Both the position numbers and the translations under genes were made by a program. A DNA stretch of 60,299 bases, taken from NCBI GenBank assembly GCA_029860075.1, contig JAOUBX010000022.1:1-60299 (forward strand), given 5' to 3'. The notes under the pieces are model-generated. The model had not been told where the DNA came from. It worked only from the letters and a program-made list of their open reading frames with translations, and searched no databases. Below, piece after piece: positions 9,297 to 17,217 of the stretch. Position 1 is the first letter of the stretch. Every line of letters starts with the position of its first letter. The stretch is from Deltaproteobacteria bacterium. Its GTDB lineage: Bacteria; Desulfobacterota; JADFVX01.

Positions 9297-10271
9297 ATGA
9301 AAGATATATTCCGCCGCCTTCTGACAGCATTATGGCTCCGTCCTGAACGGGCATTATGGGATGCCCATGAGCTTTTCATTGTTAGAGAATTCTTGGGTAA
9401 TAATTTTGCTCAACCGAGTTTAGAGTATGGTTGTACTGATGGAGTACCAACATTTATTATGTTAGGTGGAGAATTTGAACTATCCTTTGACGATTATCAG
9501 GAAGTGGCCTGGGATAGAAATGCTTACAAAGATCACTCCATGCTGGAGAGTGATTATTTTAATAACTTTAATCCCGACCAAGAGAAAGAATCAAGAATTC
9601 GTACTTTTCCAACAAGCTACTTTGAATGTGGCATTTCCTGGAAAGAGGCACATATAAAGAAATCGGAAAGATTGTCTATCTATAAAAGACTAGTCTGCAA
9701 TGATCTTGGTGCGCCTCTTGATATGTTAGATGATAATTATTTCGCTACGATTTTTGCTCCCAACTTATTCTGGCTTGAGGAGGATAAGCTTGAGAGTACC
9801 ATTGTGGAATTAAAAAGGGTATTACAGCCTGAGGGAAGGATTATCACTATTTTTCCTGATGCTTCCCAGCAAAACCATCTTTTTCATCGTTTTGCCGAAG
9901 TCTCTGATACACAATGGATAAATGATCTTGACAGAGGCATCCATATAAATTTAACACATCACGCACGTGAGTTAGATGAGTGGGAAAAGTACTTTTCTCA
10001 GAAAAAAATGCGCATATCCAGGCACGAGCGCTTTATCCCCTCACTGGTGAGTGAAGTCTATCAGATCGGTTTTCGTCCCATGTTTCCCGTTTTTATGAAT
10101 ATGTACGAAAAATTACGTACTTATTCCGAAGATGAGTGGATGGACCTTAAAAAGCACTGGATTGAAACAGCGTACCACTTTTTTAGCCCAATGTGTGATA
10201 CGGAATGGATGGAGATGGAAAACGTGTGGCACATTTTTGAGCTTCAACCATCCCGGCATAGCCTGGCATAG
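9297..10271 (+). CDS. Methyltransferase-like protein, first of a tandem paralogous pair
   Basis: Protein of 324 residues that resembles its right-hand neighbour along its whole length. The landmark SLEYGCTDGVPT sits where class I methyltransferases have motif I, but the Gly-x-Gly loop is changed. A later piece, RVLQPEGRIITIFPD, matches the beta-4/beta-5 part of the Methyltransf_11 fold. The C-terminal stretch GFRPMFPVFMNMYEKL is almost identical in both copies. I therefore call it a divergent methyltransferase fold protein; whether it still binds SAM is open. It starts at ATG 9297, 40 bases after the previous gene, and is probably in the same transcript. Confidence 0.6.
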   Translation: MKDIFRRLLTALWLRPERALWDAHELFIVREFLGNNFAQPSLEYGCTDGVPTFIMLGGEFELSFDDYQEVAWDRNAYKDHSMLESDYFNNFNPDQEKESRIRTFPTSYFECGISWKEAHIKKSERLSIYKRLVCNDLGAPLDMLDDNYFATIFAPNLFWLEEDKLESTIVELKRVLQPEGRIITIFPDASQQNHLFHRFAEVSDTQWINDLDRGIHINLTHHARELDEWEKYFSQKKMRISRHERFIPSLVSEVYQIGFRPMFPVFMNMYEKLRTYSEDEWMDLKKHWIETAYHFFSPMCDTEWMEMENVWHIFELQPSRHSLA

Positions 10272-10321
10272 ATTGAATAATTTTATATGTACGCAATAAA
10301 CAGGGAAAAACGTTATATTGA

Positions 10322-11329
10322 ATGGAACTGAAGAATAAAAAACTAAGTGTAACTGAAATTCTGCGACGCCTGCTAGTCCCGTTATGGCTTAGACCAGAGA
10401 GCGCCATGTGGTATGCTCACATGTTGTATATGGCACGTGAATTTCTGGGAACGGATATTGAAAAACCAAGCCTCGAATTTGGCTGTATGGACGGTGTTAA
10501 TACGGTTGTACTTTTGGGAGGCGAATTTAATGAAACATTTGATGTATATCGTGAGGTATCGTGGAGTAGGGATTCACACAAACAGTCAACTCTAAAAGAT
10601 GATTATTTTAACACTGTCAATAAATCGGTCGAGTTAGTTGATATTAAAAAACCTCCAACAACGCGTTTTGACTTTGGCGTAGACTGGAAGGATGCACATT
10701 TAGTAAAGTCTGAAAGAATGAGTGTCTTTAATAAACTGATAAAAATTAATACAAAAAAGCCACAGACAAAGCTGGAAAGTAAAAGTATAAGAACCATCTG
10801 GGCGCCGAATATTTACTGGACTGAAGACATGACTGCAACCTTAGCTGAACTACATAGAATCCTACACCCTGAGGGTCGCATTATCACTATTGCTCCAGAT
10901 AAAAAACAACTGGAATTTATGTTTTACCGTTTTGCTGATAAGTCAACCAGTTCCTGGCTAAAAAATCTGGACCGTGGCCGGTATGAAAATGCATCACGCC
11001 ATGCCCGGATTTTATCAGAGTGGGAAAAGGTTTTTGGAGAAGGAGGGTTAAGGATTACCAGGCATGAGCAATTCATACCTGCAATCGTGGCCAAGGTATA
11101 TGATATTGGCTTTCGCCCTATGTTTCCAGTTTTCATGAATATGTATGAAAAATTACTTACTCATTCAGATGAGGAGCTACTAGATCTCAAGAAACACTGG
11201 ATTGAAACGGCTTTTCACTTTTTTTCCCCCCTCTGTGATACCGGGTGGATGGAAAACATGAAAATGGAGAATGGTTGGCACATATTTGAATTAAAACTGA
11301 AGTCAAAGGGATTTTCATGTCAAGAATAG
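10322..11329 (+). CDS. Methyltransferase-like protein, second of the tandem pair
   Basis: Protein of 335 residues, paralogue of the gene to its left. Shared blocks are LRPE near the start, SLEFGCMDGVNT at the altered motif I, a LHPEGRIITIAPD strand pair, GFRPMFPVFMNMYEKL and LKKHWIETAFHFFSP. The two copies differ mostly in the central 100 residues, which suggests different acceptors or partners. Its end overlaps the start of the second AsnB-like gene by 13 bases, so translation of the two is probably coupled. Catalytic activity is not shown by any clear motif; a subunit of a complex is an alternative. Confidence 0.6.
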   Translation: MELKNKKLSVTEILRRLLVPLWLRPESAMWYAHMLYMAREFLGTDIEKPSLEFGCMDGVNTVVLLGGEFNETFDVYREVSWSRDSHKQSTLKDDYFNTVNKSVELVDIKKPPTTRFDFGVDWKDAHLVKSERMSVFNKLIKINTKKPQTKLESKSIRTIWAPNIYWTEDMTATLAELHRILHPEGRIITIAPDKKQLEFMFYRFADKSTSSWLKNLDRGRYENASRHARILSEWEKVFGEGGLRITRHEQFIPAIVAKVYDIGFRPMFPVFMNMYEKLLTHSDEELLDLKKHWIETAFHFFSPLCDTGWMENMKMENGWHIFELKLKSKGFSCQE

Positions 11330-13176
11330 CAGGTTTTTATTGTAAAGATAGCAGATATAGCAGTTCCATGATGACATCAAAGATGCTTCAAGCTATAAAC
11401 ACCTTTCCAGAATCGTCATTGCTTACGGATTCGATGGAATACGGTGAAGTTGGCTGGCTAGGGACTTCTGAAACAAAGTTACAGAGGACAGGAAGTGTTA
11501 TTGCAGTTATGGATGGACATATATTCAATCGTGATGATCTGGGTGATGAGACAAGTGACGTCGCTTTGCTTATTACACTTTATCAAAAGTATGGTTTTGA
11601 AGGTGCAGTACAGCAACTAAACGGTGACTTTGCCATTTCTCTTTATGATAAATCTTCTGACACATTCTGGATGGCGCGTGATCGCTTTGGGATAAAGCCA
11701 CTTTATTTTATTGACAAACCCAATTTTTTGGCATGTTCTTCCCGTTTAAAAGCATTCTCTGTGCTACCCCAAGTCAGTCTGGAACCACGACCTGATTTTG
11801 TTGGAAGATTCGCGGGTTCACATTATCGCTATTTCGATAATGATTCTGACAAATCTCCTTTCAAAGGTATTTCTCAACTTGAAGCTGCCCATATACTGTG
11901 CTGCAAAAAAGGTAAAACAACAATATCTCGGTATTGGCAATTAAATGACGAGCCCGATTGGACAGGCTCAGTAGAGGAGCTTGCGCATAAATATCGCGAC
12001 CTCCTCCTTGATTCTGTTTCCCGTCGAATAAAAGTTGTTAATAATCCTGCATTTACTCTTTCCGGTGGAATGGATTCTTCGTCCGTTATGGCTTCAGCTG
12101 TCAGGGTTGCAGAGAAAAAGCAAAATGCTTTTTCAACAGTCTATGCCGATAAGACCTACGATGAATCAGAAGAAATTGTCACAATGCTGGATTTATGTGT
12201 TGAACAATGGCACAAGGTCCATATAGACGACAATCCTGATGTGATGGGCCTTATAGAAAAAATGATTTCTGTACATGATGAGCCCGTTGCGACAGCGACA
12301 TGGCTTTCCCATTTCCTTTTATGTGAAGAGACAAAGAACCTGGGTTTCGGTGGACTATTTGGAGGATTAGGTGGAGACGAACTAAATGCAGGTGAATATG
12401 AGCACTTTATGTTTTTTTTCGCTGATCTTAGAGTAGCTGGCGATGAGGAAAGATTAAAGAATGAAGTTAAAATGTGGCGCAAATACCATAACCACCCCCT
12501 TTATAAAAAGAACTTTGATGTTGTAGAACAGAATTTTAGAAAGGTTATCGACTTTAACAATCAGGGGCATTGTTTACCTGACAAGGCCAGGGTAAATTAT
12601 TATGCCCAAGCCCTTAATCCAGATTTCTTTGATCTCGATAAATACCAGCCAGTAATGGATCATCCATTTAGAAGTTATTTAAAAAATCGTACCTATCAGG
12701 ATATGACGAGAGAGACTATACCCTGTTGTCTACGTGCAGAAGACAGACAGGCAACCGCTTTCGGTCTGGACAACTTTTTACCTTTTTTTGATCACAGGCT
12801 AGTTGAATTTATGTTTCGGGTGCCTGAAACTTTAAAATATAATGAGGGGGTTACCAAGCATCTCCTGAGGGAAGCCATGAGGGGGATATTGCCTGAAGAA
12901 ACGCGTACACGTATTGCAAAAACCGGATGGAATGCTCCCGCACATGTTTGGTTTTCAGGTAAAAGGCTGGATGCTTTGAGGGATCTTATCGGGAGTTCTT
13001 CTTTCCAAAACAGGGGAATATATAATATTACAGAAGTCGAGCGACTCCTAGATGAACATGAAGAGATCGTCTCTTCCGGTATAATGAAAGAAAATCATAT
13101 GATGTTTTTCTGGCAACTGGTTAACCTGGAGATCTGGTTTCAAAGTATGAACAAGGCTCAAGTACTTAAAGCATAA
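11317..13176 (+). CDS. AsnB homologue with inactivated glutaminase site
   Basis: Protein of 619 residues with the two-domain layout of AsnB. The synthetase half looks able to adenylate a carboxylate: SGGMDS at 249-254, GLGGDELNAGEYEHF and a C-terminal RIAKTGWNAP segment. The glutaminase half has lost its catalytic residues. It begins MSRIAGF, so the nucleophile Cys2 is Ser; the NGEIYN oxyanion and binding motif is DGHIFN (66-71); and the NRGPD motif is gone. Known relatives with this pattern are beta-lactam synthetases and lasso-peptide cyclases, which join an internal amine instead of ammonia. The ATG at 11317 follows AAAGGG. Use of free ammonia or of ammonia from the intact AsnB upstream is also possible. 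Confidence 0.82.
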   Translation: MSRIAGFYCKDSRYSSSMMTSKMLQAINTFPESSLLTDSMEYGEVGWLGTSETKLQRTGSVIAVMDGHIFNRDDLGDETSDVALLITLYQKYGFEGAVQQLNGDFAISLYDKSSDTFWMARDRFGIKPLYFIDKPNFLACSSRLKAFSVLPQVSLEPRPDFVGRFAGSHYRYFDNDSDKSPFKGISQLEAAHILCCKKGKTTISRYWQLNDEPDWTGSVEELAHKYRDLLLDSVSRRIKVVNNPAFTLSGGMDSSSVMASAVRVAEKKQNAFSTVYADKTYDESEEIVTMLDLCVEQWHKVHIDDNPDVMGLIEKMISVHDEPVATATWLSHFLLCEETKNLGFGGLFGGLGGDELNAGEYEHFMFFFADLRVAGDEERLKNEVKMWRKYHNHPLYKKNFDVVEQNFRKVIDFNNQGHCLPDKARVNYYAQALNPDFFDLDKYQPVMDHPFRSYLKNRTYQDMTRETIPCCLRAEDRQATAFGLDNFLPFFDHRLVEFMFRVPETLKYNEGVTKHLLREAMRGILPEETRTRIAKTGWNAPAHVWFSGKRLDALRDLIGSSSFQNRGIYNITEVERLLDEHEEIVSSGIMKENHMMFFWQLVNLEIWFQSMNKAQVLKA

Positions 13177-13202
13177 ATATGCAAATAATTAAGGGGTAAT
13201 TC

Positions 13203-14591
13203 GTGCGAATTCTTTTGGTAGTATACGATAATGGCGGTTATATGCATACATTCCCATTGGGTGTGGCGTATATTGCCTCTGTTCTGCTGGATGCCGGACA
13301 TGATGTTGAGATTTACAACCAGGATGTGCATCATTATCCTGATGATCATCTCAGAAAGTATCTGGACAGTAACAAGTTTGATATCGTTGGTGTGGGACTG
13401 ATTGCAGGATATTATCAATACAGAAAAATCATATCCCTTTCACAGTCTATCAATCGATCAAAAAACAGACCTTTTTATATCCTTGGAGGACATGGCCCAA
13501 CACCTGACCCTGATTTTTTCCTTAGAAAGACCGGAGCAGATGTTGCAGTCATGGGGGAAGGAGAAGTGACGATTGTTGAACTCTTATCGGCCCTGGAAAA
13601 GAAAACACCTTTAAAAGAGGTTAAGGGTATTGCATTTCGCGATGGGGAGACTGTTATTGAAACAAGACCTCAACCATTGATTCAAAATATTGATGAGATC
13701 CCCTTCCCTGCATACCATCTGTTTCCTGTCGAGTATTATCGTTTAATGCGACATGCGCATATGAAATCCAGTGATTTTTCCATGAACATTATTTCCGGCA
13801 GAGGGTGTACTTTTAAATGTACCTTTTGTTACCGTATGGATAAGGGTTTGCGTGTCAGAAGCAGTGAGAGTATTATAGAGGAGATTAAATTTTTAAAATC
13901 TGAATACAGCATAAATTATATCGCATTTGCAGATGAGCTTCTTATGTCGTCTGTAGAGAGGACGGCGGATCTGTGCGAAGCTATATTAAAAGCTGACTTG
14001 GGTATCAGTTGGTATTGTAGCGGACGTCTTAATTTTGCCGAACCAGAACTTTTAGCACTATTAAAAAAGGCTGGATGTGTATATATCAGTTATGGTATTG
14101 AGGCGATGGATAATGAAGTGTTAAGGAAAATGAAGAAGGGGTTGACGACGGACATTATTACTCTTGGTATTGAACAGACGTTAAAAGCCGGTATTAGCCC
14201 GGGATTTAATATCATTTTTGGAAATATCGGCGATAATAAAGAGACCTTGAATAAGGGGGTAGAGTTTTTGCTCAAGTATGATGATGGCGTAGAATTGAGA
14301 ACAATTCGTCCCGTAACTCCTTATCCCGGATCCCCGCTATACGATTACGCAATTGAAAAAGGCTGGCTTCAAGATTGTGAGGACTTTTATGAAAACAAAC
14401 ATACAAATTCAGATCTTTTGTCGGTTAACTTTACCGAGTTAAGTGATGATGAGTTTATGCAGGCTCTCTGGGAAGCAAATGATCGGCTCATAAAAAATTA
14501 CTATAAAAACAAACTGGAATTAGTGCTTGATGAAACCAGAAGACTGTATGGAAGTAAAGATGCATCTTTTAGAGGGTTCCGGCACACATAA
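13203..14591 (+). CDS. B12-binding-domain radical SAM protein
   Basis: Protein of 462 residues with an N-terminal cobalamin-binding Rossmann-like domain (about 1-135, with LGVAYIASVLLDAGHDVEIY and ILGGHGPT) and a radical SAM barrel with CTFKCTFC, that is C202, C206 and C209 for the 4Fe-4S cluster. Proteins of this layout methylate unactivated carbons or rearrange substrates. The start is GTG at 13203 with AAGGGG about 8 bases upstream. It follows the glutaminase-dead AsnB gene by 26 bases, so it may act on the same product. The last 60 residues are a helical extension typical of this group. Confidence 0.85.
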   Translation: MRILLVVYDNGGYMHTFPLGVAYIASVLLDAGHDVEIYNQDVHHYPDDHLRKYLDSNKFDIVGVGLIAGYYQYRKIISLSQSINRSKNRPFYILGGHGPTPDPDFFLRKTGADVAVMGEGEVTIVELLSALEKKTPLKEVKGIAFRDGETVIETRPQPLIQNIDEIPFPAYHLFPVEYYRLMRHAHMKSSDFSMNIISGRGCTFKCTFCYRMDKGLRVRSSESIIEEIKFLKSEYSINYIAFADELLMSSVERTADLCEAILKADLGISWYCSGRLNFAEPELLALLKKAGCVYISYGIEAMDNEVLRKMKKGLTTDIITLGIEQTLKAGISPGFNIIFGNIGDNKETLNKGVEFLLKYDDGVELRTIRPVTPYPGSPLYDYAIEKGWLQDCEDFYENKHTNSDLLSVNFTELSDDEFMQALWEANDRLIKNYYKNKLELVLDETRRLYGSKDASFRGFRHT

Positions 14592-14602
14592 CAATTAGAA
14601 AA

Positions 14603-15484
14603 ATGACTAATTTTAGAGATCAGAAGGTTCGTTTCAATTTAAGGCAGGCCGCACGGGAGTATAGACATTATGCTCTTTTCCCCATCCATAAAGCGGGTTT
14701 TCGCTGGGTTAAAAATAGAAACGTCGCGTACAGCCTAATACAACAACAGGACTGGCCCGGGTATAAGACTAGTGATATAATTTTTCTTTTTTGCAGTGGG
14801 CCTTCAGTTAATGATTTAACTCGGGAAGAGTGGGATATTATAAAGGCTAATGATAGTTTCGGTTTAAATTATGCTTTCCTGACCAAGTTTCCGATGACCT
14901 TTTATTATCTGGGGTATGAACCTTCCTCAAATGAGATTTTATATCATTCTTTTTCGAAAGAAATAAGAGAAATCTATGAGAATACATTATGGTTTGTCCC
15001 AACAAAGGTTGTCTATCGTCTAACTCATCCTCGTACGGAACCAAAGTTTTTCCCAATTAATCCTAAACTTACCTTATTCGAAATGCCGCCAGCCATAACT
15101 TTTGAAGATGATCGTCCTTTTAAGAGCGATGACTTTCAGCAAAGCCTTCTTTATCGGGGTTCGCTTGGTGTCGGGATGCATCTGATAGATCTTCTCGGGT
15201 ATAAAAAAATAGTTCTCTTGGGTGTTGATTTACACACTTATAAACATTTTTATGATGATAATGAAGTCATGCAAGAAGAAAGAACTAAAGCATACAAACA
15301 TGTTAATGATAAGTCCAGCTTTGATGACCTTTTACCCCAAAAAACACAAAAAAAGAGATCGATGGAAGAATATTATTATGCATTAGATGAATTATATTTT
15401 CGTCCAAAAGGAGTTCAACTTTATGTTGGAAATAAAGATAATATTCTGTGCCCAAGAATACCCGTTTTCCCTGATTTCAAGTAA
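14603..15484 (+). CDS. Possible GT42-like (sialyltransferase-fold) protein
   Basis: Protein of 293 residues. Two segments resemble the GT42 sialyltransferase / DUF115 fold: an N-terminal nucleotide-loop FLFCSGPSVNDL (about 61-72) followed by DSFGLNYAFL, and a later LGYKKIVLLGVDLH (about 196-210), comparable in pattern to LGYKEIYLSGIDF of Campylobacter Cst enzymes. If right, it could move a CMP-linked nonulosonic acid made through the NeuB gene at 3171. The similarity is recalled by eye and short, so another activity, such as a methylpterin kinase-like fold protein, stays possible. It begins 12 bases after the radical SAM gene. Confidence 0.45.
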   Translation: MTNFRDQKVRFNLRQAAREYRHYALFPIHKAGFRWVKNRNVAYSLIQQQDWPGYKTSDIIFLFCSGPSVNDLTREEWDIIKANDSFGLNYAFLTKFPMTFYYLGYEPSSNEILYHSFSKEIREIYENTLWFVPTKVVYRLTHPRTEPKFFPINPKLTLFEMPPAITFEDDRPFKSDDFQQSLLYRGSLGVGMHLIDLLGYKKIVLLGVDLHTYKHFYDDNEVMQEERTKAYKHVNDKSSFDDLLPQKTQKKRSMEEYYYALDELYFRPKGVQLYVGNKDNILCPRIPVFPDFK

Positions 15485-15509
15485 TTCACACAAAGGATTC
15501 TCCAATTAA

Positions 15510-16331
15510 ATGATACATTCAAATATCAATTGTAAAGCTTGTATTGAGTATAATACTTGTAAAAATCTTGATGAGAAGTATAGAGATAGGCTTGATGGAG
15601 CAGGAGGCGATTGGAGACGTCTCAAAAACAATGGCATATCCATGACTTCTCCCATAAGACGCTGTTCTTTAGCTATCTTTGATTCACATAAAGATACGTT
15701 TAAAAATAACAGAGTTCTGGAAATTGGATGTGGTGCCAATAGTGAAGTAGATGTTCATTTTTGTAAAGAAAATAATGTGGATTATTTAGGAATTGATCCA
15801 GGGAACCTTCCGCCTCTATATATTCCAGGAATAAAAGGGCGTAAACTACAAAATAGAATTGCAATATTTTTTTTAAATCTATTTGGAATTAAAAAAATAT
15901 TTCATAATAAACATCAGCATTATATCTCAGGAGCATTTCCTTCTCCCTATTTAGAAGGTATGACCTTTGATCTGATTTATGGAAACAATTCCATAGAACA
16001 TTGGCATGAGAATGAAGAAGATATTTTAAAATCGATTGATTTATACAGAAATGATCTGAATTATTGTTATGACTTATTGGCTGAAGGAGGGAAACTGATT
16101 TTAAGTGCTCCCGTTCACCTTCATGGAAATAAAATTTTCTTATTAGGTAAACTTGAGGTATTGGACAATTTTTTTGACAGCCGCTGGAAATCAGTTGTAA
16201 TAGAACATTGGAGAGAATCTCACGATGACCTTCTCCCCTATTGTCCGGATCAATGGAAGAATTGGTTCATTAATGAATTGAATATACATGAGGGGAATAT
16301 TTTCCTCGTAAATATAATTGCACAAAAATAA
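15510..16331 (+). CDS. Class I SAM-dependent methyltransferase with N-terminal cysteines
   Basis: Protein of 273 residues. Motif I VLEIGCGANSEV (about 70-81) and the acidic YLGIDPG mark a class I methyltransferase, and FDLIYGNNSIEHWHENEED fits motif post I. The first 20 residues contain three cysteines (C8, C11 and C17 in a CKAC and CKN context), perhaps half of a metal site. A Rossmann fold interrupted by a loop at 100-150 suggests an acceptor lid. AAGGA lies before the ATG. It is part of the run of methyltransferases in this glycan locus. Confidence 0.75.
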   Translation: MIHSNINCKACIEYNTCKNLDEKYRDRLDGAGGDWRRLKNNGISMTSPIRRCSLAIFDSHKDTFKNNRVLEIGCGANSEVDVHFCKENNVDYLGIDPGNLPPLYIPGIKGRKLQNRIAIFFLNLFGIKKIFHNKHQHYISGAFPSPYLEGMTFDLIYGNNSIEHWHENEEDILKSIDLYRNDLNYCYDLLAEGGKLILSAPVHLHGNKIFLLGKLEVLDNFFDSRWKSVVIEHWRESHDDLLPYCPDQWKNWFINELNIHEGNIFLVNIIAQK

Positions 16332-16477
16332 GTTCAGATAACTATATGATTTAAATTCATATCTTCCAGTTTATCTAACCTGTTTAATAAACGTGCCTAG
16401 AGATTGAAAAAAAAGAATATTGGAAATGCAACAAAATATAAATTCCATAGAGCCTTTTATAGGCCAGATGATATCTA

Positions 16478-17188
16478 ATGTTTGATAAATACCAAAAATA
16501 TGGAGCCTATCACTGGAATGACATTGATACAACTTCATTCTACAAAATATTAAAACGATCCCTTCCTTTACACACCCGCTACCAGAAATGTTTGAAAAAC
16601 ATACCCCAAAAAGTTCAATTCGGGGTAGAAATTGGTTGTGGAGATGGTGCTCTAACCTACCTCTTGGCAGAACATGGAACCAAAAAAGTACTGGGATGTG
16701 ATACAGATCAGACAGGAATCAAGCTTGCCAGGGAGAAGGTAAAGGATTTACCTTTGATGCACTCTGTCAGGTTTGAATGTTCTCTTTTACAAGATTGTAA
16801 TTTAGAGGATGAAAGCGTAGATATTATCATTATGGCTGATGTTATTGAGCATTTAGATAACCCATCCTCTCTTTTAGATGAAATTAAGCGTATAGGTAAG
16901 CCAGGGGGTCGACTTATTTTGACAACTCCTAAAGCAAGAGAAGGAAAACTCTGGGATAGCAATCATGTTTGCGAATACACAGAAGAAACACTAGTACAGT
17001 TATTAAAAGATTTTTTTCCAAAAACTAATGTTTCTCCATTTATGCCATTACTATTTTATAGAGCTTATAATCGTTTTCAAGGTTTTCGCTTTCTTTTTAA
17101 TATGAGCACTATGGTAGGCTTCGATCCATTTAGTATTCAACTACCAGGACAAAAACATGTAATGCTTTTAAGTATTTCCGATCTATGA
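16478..17188 (+). CDS. Class I SAM-dependent methyltransferase
   Basis: Protein of 236 residues with motif I VEIGCGDGALTYLL (about 51-64), the acidic end of strand 2 in GCDTDQTG, and IIIMADVIEHLDNPSSLL as motif post I and helix. The fold matches Methyltransf_11/23 family sugar or O-antigen methyltransferases. A 146-base gap (16332-16477) separates it from the previous gene. That gap is AT-rich and I see no gene, terminator or clear promoter in it. The next gene, an ABC exporter, begins 29 bases downstream. Confidence 0.8.
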   Translation: MFDKYQKYGAYHWNDIDTTSFYKILKRSLPLHTRYQKCLKNIPQKVQFGVEIGCGDGALTYLLAEHGTKKVLGCDTDQTGIKLAREKVKDLPLMHSVRFECSLLQDCNLEDESVDIIIMADVIEHLDNPSSLLDEIKRIGKPGGRLILTTPKAREGKLWDSNHVCEYTEETLVQLLKDFFPKTNVSPFMPLLFYRAYNRFQGFRFLFNMSTMVGFDPFSIQLPGQKHVMLLSISDL

Positions 17189-17217
17189 TGAAAAGTTATT
17201 TTGGATGAGTTGAAGAG

